Positions 8,408-16,891 of a stretch of 64,000 nt of DNA are shown here, one piece after another. The DNA is from an uncultured Clostridia bacterium (GTDB lineage: Bacteria; Bacillota; Clostridia; TANB77; CAG-508). Made by a program: the position numbers and the translations under genes. Every line of letters starts with the position of its first letter. The stretch's first letter is position 1. The stretch spans positions 11,201 to 75,200 of the forward strand of contig CAKPDY010000006.1 in the NCBI GenBank assembly GCA_934149165.1, given 5' to 3'. The notes beneath the pieces were generated by a model. That model saw nothing but the letters and a program-made list of their open reading frames with translations. It did not search any database and was not told where the DNA came from.

Positions 8408-8947
8408 TTGAAAATAACATCTGATAGTGAAACTTTAGCAGAAAATAAAGTATTAATTTTATATATTTTAGACCAAACTCATAAACCAATTACAAATGAT
8501 AATTTATACAAACTTGTATTAACAGCTTTAGATATGAATTATTTTTATTTTCAACAATTTCTACTTGATTTAATCAACACAAATTTTATAATTTCATATA
8601 AAATGGAAACACAGGTTGTTTATGAACTAACAGAGCTTGGTAAAACCACTTTAGACCTTACTTTAGATATTTTGCCTGGTATTATTAAATTAAAAGTTGA
8701 TACTAATTTAAAAAATACTTTGGAAAAAGTTGAAGAAGAACATTCTATTATAGCAGAGTACACTCCTAAAAATGAAAATAATTATGTTATTAATTGTAAA
8801 ATTATTGAAAATAATGAAATTGTATTTGATGTTCAAACTTTTGCTTATTCTCGTTCACAAGCAAAAGAAATAGTTGATAATTGGAAAAACAATGCAGAAG
8901 CAATTTATCCACAAATTCTTGAATTATTACATAATTCAAATAAATAG
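8408..8947 (+). CDS. DUF4364 family protein (winged-helix type)
   Basis: The product has the DUF4364 pattern: LAENKVLILYILDQT at the start, a winged-helix-like block (PITNDNLYKLVLTA..FQQFLLDLINTNFI), YELTELGKTTLDL, and an alpha/beta C-terminal half ending with the QAKEIVDNWKNNAEAIYPQIL helix. The family is conserved in Clostridia and its function is not established; a DNA-binding regulator is a reasonable guess. I choose TTG 8408 as the start because AGGAG abuts the upstream ATG at 8399 with no spacing but is 9 nt from the TTG. It has its own promoter and a bidirectional terminator downstream. Confidence 0.8.
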   Translation: MKITSDSETLAENKVLILYILDQTHKPITNDNLYKLVLTALDMNYFYFQQFLLDLINTNFIISYKMETQVVYELTELGKTTLDLTLDILPGIIKLKVDTNLKNTLEKVEEEHSIIAEYTPKNENNYVINCKIIENNEIVFDVQTFAYSRSQAKEIVDNWKNNAEAIYPQILELLHNSNK

Positions 8948-8982
8948 TATTAAATAATATATTTTGTATATATTCACAATAT

Positions 8983-9043
8983 AAAAAACAGAATATTAAT
9001 AATATACATGTAAAAAATGTTATTATTAATATTCTGTTTTTAT
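8983..9043. terminator. Bidirectional terminator between DUF4364 gene and rpe
   Basis: ACAGAATATTAATAATA pairs exactly with TATTATTAATATTCTGT across a 16-nt loop. It has an A-run on the left flank and a T-run on the right, so it can stop transcription from both converging genes. Confidence 0.85.
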
Positions 9044-9057
9044 TTGTTTTAAAATTA

Positions 9058-9720
9058 TTAGTTTTGTTTCATTATGCTTATTGTTTCTCTATAATTATTT
9101 GAATTAATAATTCCTGTTCCTGATACAACAATATCTGCTCCTGCATTTTTTACTTCCTGAATATTGTTTAAATTAATTCCTCCATCTGCTTCTACTATAA
9201 TATTTAAATTATTTTCTCTAACATAATTAGCTGTTTTTCTTATCTTATTTAAAGTTTCAGGTATTAATTTTTGACCACCTTGTCCTGGTTCAACTGTCAT
9301 TATTAAAATAATATTTACATTACATATTATGTCTAATATTTCTTCTAAATCTGTATTTGGTTTTATACTAATACCTACTTTAGAGTTATTTAATTTTATA
9401 TAATTTATCAATTCTAATAACTCATTTTTACTATTTACAGATTCATAATGTATTGTAATATTGCTAGGATTATATGGTAAAAATAAATCAATACATTCTT
9501 TAACATTTTTTACCATTAAATGTATATCTAGTGGTATATTTGTTATATTTGTTAAATAATTGCTATATTCTAACATTTTTTTTATTGTATTATCTTTTAC
9601 AAATTCACCATCCATTACATCTATATGAAAATAATCTGTTTTGGCTGTTTCTAAATTATATATGGTTTTTATAACTTTTTCTTTTTCTACACTTAAAAGT
9701 GATGTTGAAATTTCTACCAT
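9058..9720 (-). CDS. rpe: Ribulose-phosphate 3-epimerase
   Basis: The 220-aa TIM-barrel protein shows TDYFHIDVMDGEFV (metal-binding His and Asp), DIHLMVKN, MTVEPGQGGQKLI and IIVEADGGINLNNI, followed by ADIVVSGTGI. These are the hallmarks of Rpe, which interconverts ribulose-5-P and xylulose-5-P in the pentose phosphate pathway. Its start overlaps the end of rsgA by 7 bp, so the two are translationally coupled. It closes the rlmN-prpC-prkC-rsgA-rpe block. The thiN gene that follows rpe in Bacillus is absent; a terminator follows instead. Confidence 0.95.
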   Translation of the reverse strand: MVEISTSLLSVEKEKVIKTIYNLETAKTDYFHIDVMDGEFVKDNTIKKMLEYSNYLTNITNIPLDIHLMVKNVKECIDLFLPYNPSNITIHYESVNSKNELLELINYIKLNNSKVGISIKPNTDLEEILDIICNVNIILIMTVEPGQGGQKLIPETLNKIRKTANYVRENNLNIIVEADGGINLNNIQEVKNAGADIVVSGTGIINSNNYRETISIMKQN

Positions 9721-10598
9721 TTGTGTTGCTCCTTTTCTTTTAATTCATTATATAATTTGCAGTATGTTTCATATCTTTGTTTACTAATTTTGTTATTCTC
9801 TACTGCTTTTTTTACCCCACAATTTTCTTCTTTTATATGAGTGCATCCTATATATTCACATTCATCTAAATATTTTGATAAATCTAAAAAATAATTTGAT
9901 AATTTTGAACTTTCTATTTCATAAATATCAAATGTTGAAAAACCTGGTGTATCTGCTAAATATGAATTTTTATTAATTTTATATAATTTAATTGAAGTTG
10001 TGGTATTTTTCCCTCTTTTATTTTTTGTACTTATTTCACCTTCTAATGTAACTGCATTTTTAAAAATTTTATTAATAAGTGTTGACTTTCCTACACCAGA
10101 ATTTCCGGAAAATGCAGTTATATTATTTTGTAAATATTTTTGAATTTCATTAATACCTTCACCAGTTTTAGCATTTGTTTGTATAACTTTATACCCTATT
10201 TTTTCATATGTATTTACTATTTTATTTATTATTTCACTTTTTTCTAAATCTATTTTATTTATACATATAATAGATTTTATATTATTATATTCTGCAAATA
10301 CTAATTGTTTATCTAATAATAATAAATCTGGCACTGGCATTTTCATGGACACAACAAATATTAATTGTGTTATATTAGACATTTTAGGTCTTTTTATATA
10401 ATTTTTTCTTTCTAGTATTTTATTTATAACCCCAGTTGTTTCTGTCTGTTTTTCAAATTCTATATTATCACCTACAACTGGAATTATATCACTTTTTTTA
10501 AATTTTCCTCTTGGAATACATTTAATTATTTCATTATTTTCATAATCTTCTACTTCATATGTGTTTGAAACATTACTTATTATTAATCCCTTTGGCAT
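9714..10598 (-). CDS. rsgA: Ribosome small-subunit-dependent GTPase A
   Basis: The 294-aa protein has an OB-fold N-terminus (residues about 5-65), a circularly permuted GTPase core with NKIDL (G4) before FSGNSGVGKSTLINKI (G1) and LADTPGFSTF (G3), and a C-terminal zinc region CEYIGCTHIKEENCGVKKAV with the usual Cys-His-Cys ligands. RsgA helps late maturation of the 30S subunit. It lies between prkC (22 bp upstream) and rpe (7-bp overlap), the standard Firmicute order; in Bacillus the homologue is a PrkC substrate, so co-expression with the kinase makes sense. Confidence 0.95.
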   Translation of the reverse strand: MPKGLIISNVSNTYEVEDYENNEIIKCIPRGKFKKSDIIPVVGDNIEFEKQTETTGVINKILERKNYIKRPKMSNITQLIFVVSMKMPVPDLLLLDKQLVFAEYNNIKSIICINKIDLEKSEIINKIVNTYEKIGYKVIQTNAKTGEGINEIQKYLQNNITAFSGNSGVGKSTLINKIFKNAVTLEGEISTKNKRGKNTTTSIKLYKINKNSYLADTPGFSTFDIYEIESSKLSNYFLDLSKYLDECEYIGCTHIKEENCGVKKAVENNKISKQRYETYCKLYNELKEKEQHKW

Positions 10599-10620
10599 AT
10601 ATTCTCCTTGTAAATTTATA

Positions 10621-12648
10621 CTACTTTACTTCTAAAATTGTGTTAGAACTATTTAAATCTATTTGTGCATTTTCTTTTCTAATTTCATCTATATAAACTT
10701 TTACTGTAATAACACCCTTTCCTTTAACAGTTACATTTATACTTTGAGTATCTTCTGAAACTGTTTGTTTATATACGTTTTCTTCATCTACAGTAACTCT
10801 TACTGAAACTTCTTTTGGTTTTTTTACTTCACCATTTTCATCTTTTTCTTCTTTATATCCTGTTAAAGATTTTACATTTATATTAACTGTCCCCTCTTTT
10901 ATTTCTTGGATTTTATTAACAGTTAATGTTATAGCTGTTCCTTCAGTTACAACATTTCCAACATCTATACTTTGTTTTAGTACAGTTCCATTAGATTTAC
11001 TTGTATCTTCTGAATATGTTATATTTACTTCTATTTTCTTCTCTGTTAATATTTTCTTTGCTTCTTCAATATCTATATTAGTTACAGAAGGTACACTTAC
11101 TTTCTCAAGACCTGTACTTACATATATTTTTACAGTAGTTCCTGCGTTTATTTCTTTTCCTTCTGCTATTTCTTGTTTTATAACAATTCCTTCCTCAACT
11201 GTTTGACTTCTTTCTTCTACTTTTTCTGCAATTAATTCAACTTTTTCTAATTCTTGTACAGCTTCATCATATGTTTTTCCTTTAACTTTTGGCATAACTA
11301 CTACTTTTACGCCTTTGCTTACAGTTAATTTAACTGGGCTATTTTTTTGTTTATCATAATTAGTACCTGGTGCTGGCTTTTGAGATATAACTTTTCCAGT
11401 TTCTATTTCATTATTGTATACTTCTTCAATTTCATATTTAATTCCCGCTTCATCTAATTTAGTTTTTGCTTCATCTATACTAATATTTTCAACATTAACT
11501 AATGCAACTCCTGCATAGCTTTCTGTTTGTGTACCTATTCCTAATAGCTTTGTAGTTACCTTCCAACTTCCCCAAAATATAAATGCACATATAGCAATTA
11601 TAATAATTATAATTCCAATTAAAACTAGCGGTTTTTTTTCAGGGTGTTCCTGCAAATACTTAGCTAATCCTGTTTTTGGTTGATTTTTTGCATCTTTTCT
11701 ATTCTGTTGTGTATTTTGTGTTGTGCTATTTTTATATTTATTTTCATTTGCAACATTTTCAGATATTGTTGGAATAACTTTTGTAAAATCTGAAGTACTT
11801 TTTTGCTTAACAAAATCACCAGTAGGATTTTTTAAAGACATACTTAAGTCTTTCATCATTTCTGTTGCAGAAGCATAACGAAGACTTGCATCTTTTTTCA
11901 TTGCTTTTAATATTATTCTGTTCACCGCTTCTGGTATTCTTGAATTAAGTTTTATTGGCTCTATTGGCTCTTCTTGCATATGTTTTAATGCAACAGAAAC
12001 AGGTGTATCTGCATCAAATGGTACTCTACCTGTTACCATTTCATACATTACAATTCCTAATGAATATAAATCAGATTTAGCATCTGTATATCCACCCCTA
12101 GCATGTTCTGGTGAAAAATAATGTACAGAACCTATTGTAGTACCAAATGCTGTTATTGTTGAGTTTGATACAGCTTTTGCAATTCCAAAATCTGTAACTT
12201 TTGCAATTCCATCTTCTGTAATTATAATATTATGTGGTTTAATATCTCTATGTATAATTCCGTTTTTATGTGCAACTTCTAGTGCTGAACATATTTGAAT
12301 TGCTATATTAACAGACCACTTCCATGGTAATGCACCTTCTTCAGATATAATTTGTTTTAATGTTTTTCCTTGTACCAATTCCATTACAATATAATAAATA
12401 TTGTACTCTTGACCAACATCAAATACAGAAACAATATTTGGATGTGTTAAGCTTGCTGCTGCCTGTGCCTCTGAATTAAATCTTTTTATAAATTCTTCGT
12501 CAGTTGTAAATTCTTCCCTTAACACTTTTACCGCTACATATCTATTAAGTATAGTACACCTGGCTTTATATACAGTAGCCATACCACCATTACCTATTTT
12601 TTCAATGATTTCATATCTATTACCTATTATTTTTCCTTCTAAATTCAT
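10621..12648 (-). CDS. prkC: PASTA-domain Ser/Thr protein kinase (PrkC/Stk1)
   Basis: Residues 11-275 form a Hanks-type kinase: glycine loop IGNGGMATVYKA, Lys41 in VAVKVL, catalytic HRDIKPHN (Asp135), DFGIAK (153-158) and GSVHYFSPEHARG in the activation loop. A low-complexity juxtamembrane region follows, then one membrane helix at about 340-360. The outer part has three PASTA repeats (about 381-446, 447-515, 516-583) and a C-terminal beta-rich segment to residue 675. PASTA domains bind peptidoglycan fragments and muropeptides, so the kinase couples wall state to phosphorylation. It is 14 bp downstream of the phosphatase prpC. Its third repeat, starting VPSVTNIDIEEAKKIL, is a useful comparison for the PASTA segment in RpoD in this window. 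Confidence 0.95.
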   Translation of the reverse strand: MNLEGKIIGNRYEIIEKIGNGGMATVYKARCTILNRYVAVKVLREEFTTDEEFIKRFNSEAQAAASLTHPNIVSVFDVGQEYNIYYIVMELVQGKTLKQIISEEGALPWKWSVNIAIQICSALEVAHKNGIIHRDIKPHNIIITEDGIAKVTDFGIAKAVSNSTITAFGTTIGSVHYFSPEHARGGYTDAKSDLYSLGIVMYEMVTGRVPFDADTPVSVALKHMQEEPIEPIKLNSRIPEAVNRIILKAMKKDASLRYASATEMMKDLSMSLKNPTGDFVKQKSTSDFTKVIPTISENVANENKYKNSTTQNTQQNRKDAKNQPKTGLAKYLQEHPEKKPLVLIGIIIIIIAICAFIFWGSWKVTTKLLGIGTQTESYAGVALVNVENISIDEAKTKLDEAGIKYEIEEVYNNEIETGKVISQKPAPGTNYDKQKNSPVKLTVSKGVKVVVMPKVKGKTYDEAVQELEKVELIAEKVEERSQTVEEGIVIKQEIAEGKEINAGTTVKIYVSTGLEKVSVPSVTNIDIEEAKKILTEKKIEVNITYSEDTSKSNGTVLKQSIDVGNVVTEGTAITLTVNKIQEIKEGTVNINVKSLTGYKEEKDENGEVKKPKEVSVRVTVDEENVYKQTVSEDTQSINVTVKGKGVITVKVYIDEIRKENAQIDLNSSNTILEVK

Positions 12649-12662
12649 ATGTGACTCTCTCC

Positions 12663-13391
12663 TTAAAATATAATTATAGCTGTAATATTGTCATATCCAC
12701 CTTGTTCATTTGCTTTATTAACAAGAGTATTACAAGCCATATCCGGGTTTTCATTTATAATTTTAACTATGTCATCATCTTTAAGCATATTTGTTAATCC
12801 ATCTGAACACATTAATAAAACATCATCTTTGAGAAAACCTTTAACCATAACATCTGGTTCAACAAAAGATGAACATCCTAGTGCTTTTATTAACATATTT
12901 TTTTTAGGATGATTATATGCTTCTTCTTTTGTTATTGTTCCATCTGATACTAATTTTTGAACATAACTATGGTCTGTTGTTAACTTTCTAAAAAAGTCCT
13001 TTCTTTTTCTATATACTCTACTATCACCAACATGACCTATATATACTTTATTTTGAATTATTAGGCAAATATCTATTGTGGTTCCCATATTTTCTAATTC
13101 TTCCATTTGTTTTGATTTTTCAAATATTACAAAATTTGCATACTCAATTGCACTTCTTAATAATTTAAGAACTTTTTCTTTGTCTTGCTCTATTTCTAAG
13201 TTATAGTTGTTATATATGTAACTCTTTGATGCTTCAACAGCCAATCTACTGGCTATTTCACCACCTTTATATCCTCCCATTCCATCAGCTATTATGTATA
13301 ATTTAATTTTATCTTCTGGTTTTGATATATAAAAATAGTCTTGATTCATTTCTCGTACTTTTCCAACATCTGTTTTTGCATAAACTTTCAT
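12663..13391 (-). CDS. prpC: PP2C-type Ser/Thr phosphatase
   Basis: The 242-aa protein shows the PPM motifs in order: TDVGKVREMNQDYF, IIADGMGGYKGGEIAS (metal-binding Asp and Gly), MGTTIDICLI, HVGDSRVYR, MCSDGLTNML and GGYDNITAII. It reverses phosphorylation by the adjacent kinase PrkC. ATG 13391 follows a GGAGGAAAAGT site. The gap to rlmN upstream is 157 bp, so prpC may also have its own promoter. Length matches PrpC (about 240-250 aa). Confidence 0.95.
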   Translation of the reverse strand: MKVYAKTDVGKVREMNQDYFYISKPEDKIKLYIIADGMGGYKGGEIASRLAVEASKSYIYNNYNLEIEQDKEKVLKLLRSAIEYANFVIFEKSKQMEELENMGTTIDICLIIQNKVYIGHVGDSRVYRKRKDFFRKLTTDHSYVQKLVSDGTITKEEAYNHPKKNMLIKALGCSSFVEPDVMVKGFLKDDVLLMCSDGLTNMLKDDDIVKIINENPDMACNTLVNKANEQGGYDNITAIIIF

Positions 13392-13548
13392 ACTTTTCCT
13401 CCTTATTATTGGCCATCTTTATGTATTTTTTATATATTAATATTATCTACTCTATTATTTGTTTTTGTAAATTTTATATAATTTATATATATATTAATAT
13501 TACAAATTTTACAACTATATTTTATATTAAATTTATATTTTTTACAAT

Positions 13549-14571
13549 CTATTTTAAATTTTTTCTTCTTAATTGCCCACAAGCTGCATCAATATCTGAG
13601 CCAAGTTCTCTTCTTATTGTAGCAACAATTCCTTTTTCATTTAGATAATCTCTAAATTTTATTATATTTTCATTAGTACTTTTTACAAAAACTCCATTTT
13701 CAATTTTATTTATAGGAATTAAATTAACATGACATAACATTCCTTTTAATAATTTTGCTAATTCTTTAGCATCTTCTAGATTATCATTATTATCCTTTGC
13801 AAGTGCATATTCAAAAGATATTCTTCTATTTGTTATTTTTATATATTCTTTACATGCTTTTAATAATTCAGAAATATTGTACACATTGTTAACAGGCATC
13901 ATCTTACTTCTTTTTTCGTCATTTGTAGCATGTAATGATATTGATAATGTACATTGTATATTTTCTTTTGCCAAATCATAAATTCTAGGAACTAACCCAC
14001 TTGTTGATACACTTATATGTCGTGCTCCTATATTTAGTCCTTTTTGATTATTTAATATTCTTATAGATTTTATAACATTATCATAATTATCAAGTGGTTC
14101 ACCTATACCCATATATACTATATTTGAAATTTTTTCTCCAGTATCTTGTTCAACAGCTAATATTTGCTCCACTATTTCACCTGCAGACAAATTTCTTATA
14201 AAATTTATTCCTGTAGATGCACAAAATTTACATCCCATTTTACATCCTATTTGTGTTGATACACAAACAGTTTTTCCATGATGATATTGCATTAAAACAG
14301 TTTCAATTGCATTTCCATCTAATACATCAAATAAATATTTTTTAGTTCCATCTGATGATTCTTGTTTTTTTATAATTTTATAATTACATATTGTATAATT
14401 TTCTTTTAATTTTTTCCTTAAATCTAATGATAGATTTGTCATTTCATCAAAACTTTTTACCTTTTCGACATATAGCCATTGAAAAACTTGCCCTGCCCTA
14501 TATTTTTTTTCACCTATATTTTCAAATTCAATTTCTAAATCTTTTAAATCAAAATCCTTTATATTTTTCAT
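13549..14571 (-). CDS. rlmN: 23S rRNA (adenine2503-C2)-methyltransferase, radical SAM
   Basis: The 340-aa protein contains KKYRAGQVFQWLY at the N-terminus, the radical-SAM cysteine motif CKMGCKFCAST (CxxxCxxC), NIVYMGIGEPLDNYDNV, HISVSTSGLVPRI and the C-terminal DIDAACGQLR cysteine that forms the methyl intermediate. RlmN methylates A2503 of 23S rRNA and also A37 of some tRNAs. It is the first gene of the rlmN-prpC-prkC-rsgA-rpe block. The Cfr-specific features are not seen, and the operon position favours RlmN. Confidence 0.94.
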   Translation of the reverse strand: MKNIKDFDLKDLEIEFENIGEKKYRAGQVFQWLYVEKVKSFDEMTNLSLDLRKKLKENYTICNYKIIKKQESSDGTKKYLFDVLDGNAIETVLMQYHHGKTVCVSTQIGCKMGCKFCASTGINFIRNLSAGEIVEQILAVEQDTGEKISNIVYMGIGEPLDNYDNVIKSIRILNNQKGLNIGARHISVSTSGLVPRIYDLAKENIQCTLSISLHATNDEKRSKMMPVNNVYNISELLKACKEYIKITNRRISFEYALAKDNNDNLEDAKELAKLLKGMLCHVNLIPINKIENGVFVKSTNENIIKFRDYLNEKGIVATIRRELGSDIDAACGQLRRKNLK

Positions 14572-14684
14572 AATTTAATCCTTTTCTTTTTATTTATAAC
14601 ATATTTTTATTTTAATAGCAAAATGAAAAGTAGTCTATATATACCTATAAACCACTTTTATTTTGTTGACCATCTTTTGTTAAG

Positions 14685-14945
14685 CTAATTTTTAGCACAT
14701 ATTATTTTATTTAGTTCTTTTATTGCTTGTTCTATTCCTGATAATCTCATTTCAAATATTTGGTTTGTCATATCAGCAATTTTATTATATTCTTGTAGTT
14801 TGTCTAATTTCTTCATATTAATTGTATGATTTTTATGTAATATCATTATTTCTTCTGTTTGATTGTATTGTATTTCTTCTACTGTTTTATTTAATTCTTC
14901 GATTTGTTTTTCAAGTGTTTTTTTAGAAAAATTACATGTTTGCAT
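14685..14945 (-). CDS. Small coiled-coil protein of unknown function
   Basis: An 86-aa product, nearly all charged and helical (KKTLEKQIEELNKTVEEI, then a second heptad run IEQAIKELNKII). ATG 14945 is preceded by GGGGTGAT at good spacing, which supports real translation. There is no signal peptide or membrane helix. I do not recognise the family. It lies alone between the AIM24-like gene and rlmN. Confidence 0.6.
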   Translation of the reverse strand: MQTCNFSKKTLEKQIEELNKTVEEIQYNQTEEIMILHKNHTINMKKLDKLQEYNKIADMTNQIFEMRLSGIEQAIKELNKIICAKN

Positions 14946-15082
14946 ATTATCACCCCTTCAAAAGCAAAATCTTCTATAACTATTGTACCATTAAAAATAC
15001 ATACAGTCAATAAAAAACAAACAAAAGTTTTGATTTTTGTTGTTATTTTTTTAATTTATAACCTGTTTAATTTTGCACCGTT

Positions 15083-15123
15083 AAAAAGAATAACGAACAT
15101 TTTCTATGTTCATTATTCTTTTT
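15083..15123 (-). terminator. Terminator downstream of the AIM24-like gene
   Basis: AAAAAGAATAACGAACAT pairs with ATGTTCATTATTCTTTTT with one mismatch and a 5-nt loop, with T-runs on both strands. It is about 100 bp past the stop at 15225. Confidence 0.75.
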
Positions 15124-15224
15124 ATAAAATACATATTACTAATTTACTAATTATATTTTTATTGAAAAATTTAAAAAATAGTTTTTCTGTAATTAATGAA
15201 TTCAATTTTAAATTATTGTAAATA

Positions 15225-15908
15225 CTAATTTTTATTTGGAATTAAAGCTATGATTTTCCCTGCAAAATCTGCAAAATTTTGAGATTGAATAATTACTCTT
15301 CCAGGTCCAACTAATCTTGTTAAAAATAATCCTTCTCCACCTAAAAATATATTTCCTAATCCTTTAACAGTTTCAATTTCATATGATACACTTGGCTCGA
15401 AACCTACAACATTCCCTGTATCTACTTTTAAAACTTCACCTGGTGCTAGATTTTTTACAACTGGATCTCCATCTACTTCTAAGAAAAGCATTCCATTTCC
15501 TGTTGCTTTTTGTAGTATAAATCCTTCTCCTCCAAAAAATCCTGCTGAAAATCTTTTTGTAAATGCAATACTTAATTCAACATTTGGTTCTGCTGCTAAG
15601 AAAGCACCTTTTTGAACCATAAATCCATTTGGCAATTCACCAACATTTACAGGCATAATAGCTCCTGGAACCGTTGTTGCAAACGCAATTTTGGCATTTT
15701 CTCTTTCAGAAGTGTATGTTGACATAAATATAGATTCTCCTGTAAACATTCTTCCTAAACTTTTCATAATTCCGCCTTTTGCATTTGTAGACATTTTTAT
15801 TCCATCAGTTTGCCATGTCATTCCACCTCTTTGAGTATACATTGCTTCTCCTGGATTTAGCGTAACTTCTACACTTGGTACAGTATTTCCAATAATTTCA
15901 TATTTCAT
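15225..15908 (-). CDS. AIM24/TIGR00266 family protein
   Basis: The product is a beta-rich trimer-type protein of the TIGR00266 (DUF124, AIM24) family: PSVEVTLNPGEAMYTQRGGMTW at the N-terminus, GGIMKSLGRMFTGESIFMSTY, FAATTV-like ATTVPGAIMPV, LAAEPNVELSIAF, GGEGFILQKATGNGMLFLE and LGGEGLFLTRLVGPGRVIIQS. The molecular role is unknown. ATG 15908 (MKYEIIGN) is chosen because AGGAGGAATTTT sits immediately upstream; the longer frame to 15941 has no site. It stands alone with its own terminator. Confidence 0.88.
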   Translation of the reverse strand: MKYEIIGNTVPSVEVTLNPGEAMYTQRGGMTWQTDGIKMSTNAKGGIMKSLGRMFTGESIFMSTYTSERENAKIAFATTVPGAIMPVNVGELPNGFMVQKGAFLAAEPNVELSIAFTKRFSAGFFGGEGFILQKATGNGMLFLEVDGDPVVKNLAPGEVLKVDTGNVVGFEPSVSYEIETVKGLGNIFLGGEGLFLTRLVGPGRVIIQSQNFADFAGKIIALIPNKN

Positions 15909-15995
15909 AAAATTCCTCCTTATGTTTTTTTTACATTTCAATTATATATTAACATTTAGTATTTTTCAACATAAAATATTAAAATTTAATAACCT

Positions 15996-16045
15996 AAAAA
16001 AATGCTTTGATTTATGCAAAACACATAAATTAAAGCATTTTTTTA
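15996..16045 (-). terminator. Terminator after the SpoU methyltransferase gene
   Basis: AAATGCTTTGATTTATG pairs with CATAAATTAAAGCATTT with one mismatch. A-runs and T-runs flank the stem; it begins next to the stop codon at 16046. Confidence 0.85.
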
Positions 16046-16831
16046 TTATATTTTTCCTCTAACATATTCATAAATCATAATTCCAGCAGCAACACCTGCA
16101 TTTAAACTTTCTGTTTTACCAAGCATAGGAATTTTAACCTTTTTATCTGCTAAATCTTGTACTTCTTTTGATACACCATTTGCTTCATTTCCAATTACAA
16201 CAACCTTTTTGTTATATTGTATATTATAAATATTATTATTGGTATCTAAAGATGTTACAATAACTTCAAAACCATTATCTTTCATTTCTTTTAATGTTTT
16301 TATAATGTTATTTGTTCTAACAATATTAACCCTAAAAATCCCTCCCATAGTTGATCTAACAACCTTTGGATTATATTGGTCTGCTGTTTCTTTTGAAATT
16401 ACTATTTGTTTTAATCCTGCACTATCTACGGTTCTTAATATAGTTCCAAGATTTCCTGGGTCTTGTATTCCATCTAATACTACTATAAAATCTTCACTAT
16501 AATCTATATTTATATTATCTGTTTTTCTATTTATAACTGCCAAAATTCCCTGAGGGTTTGAAACATCTGAAAGTGTATTAAATATTTTTTCTGTTACGTA
16601 TATACATTTATATCTTGCAATTTCATATAATAGTTTCTTATCAATAGATTCATTATTAATACAATCTTCGCAAACAATTATATTCTCTATATCAGCCTTT
16701 TCTTCAATAGCTTCTGCTACAAGTTTTATTCCTTCTATTATGAACTGATTATTATTATCACGAAATTTTTTTTCTTTTAATTTTTTTATATTTTTTACAA
16801 GTTCATTATCTTTACTTGTTATTACTTGCAT
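16046..16831 (-). CDS. SpoU/TrmH-family RNA 2'-O-methyltransferase
   Basis: The protein has an N-terminal RNA-binding part (VITSKDNELVKNIKKLKEKK, FIIEGIKLVAEAIE) and a SPOUT domain with the three SpoU motifs: LDGIQDPGNLGTILRT, VVIGNEANGVSKEV and KIPMLGKTESLNAGVAAGI. This layout matches the RlmB/TsnR-like or YsgA group, which methylates 23S rRNA or tRNA ribose. ATG 16831 is preferred; GGGAG lies 10 nt upstream. TTG 16837 is also possible, and the GTG at 16843 overlaps the ribosome site. It is 48 bp from mfd and probably shares its transcript. Confidence 0.88.
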   Translation of the reverse strand: MQVITSKDNELVKNIKKLKEKKFRDNNNQFIIEGIKLVAEAIEEKADIENIIVCEDCINNESIDKKLLYEIARYKCIYVTEKIFNTLSDVSNPQGILAVINRKTDNINIDYSEDFIVVLDGIQDPGNLGTILRTVDSAGLKQIVISKETADQYNPKVVRSTMGGIFRVNIVRTNNIIKTLKEMKDNGFEVIVTSLDTNNNIYNIQYNKKVVVIGNEANGVSKEVQDLADKKVKIPMLGKTESLNAGVAAGIMIYEYVRGKI

Positions 16832-16891
16832 TTTCAAGCACACTCCCTTTATTTTTATTTAACAAAAACTTATGTATGTATTAATTTTTTA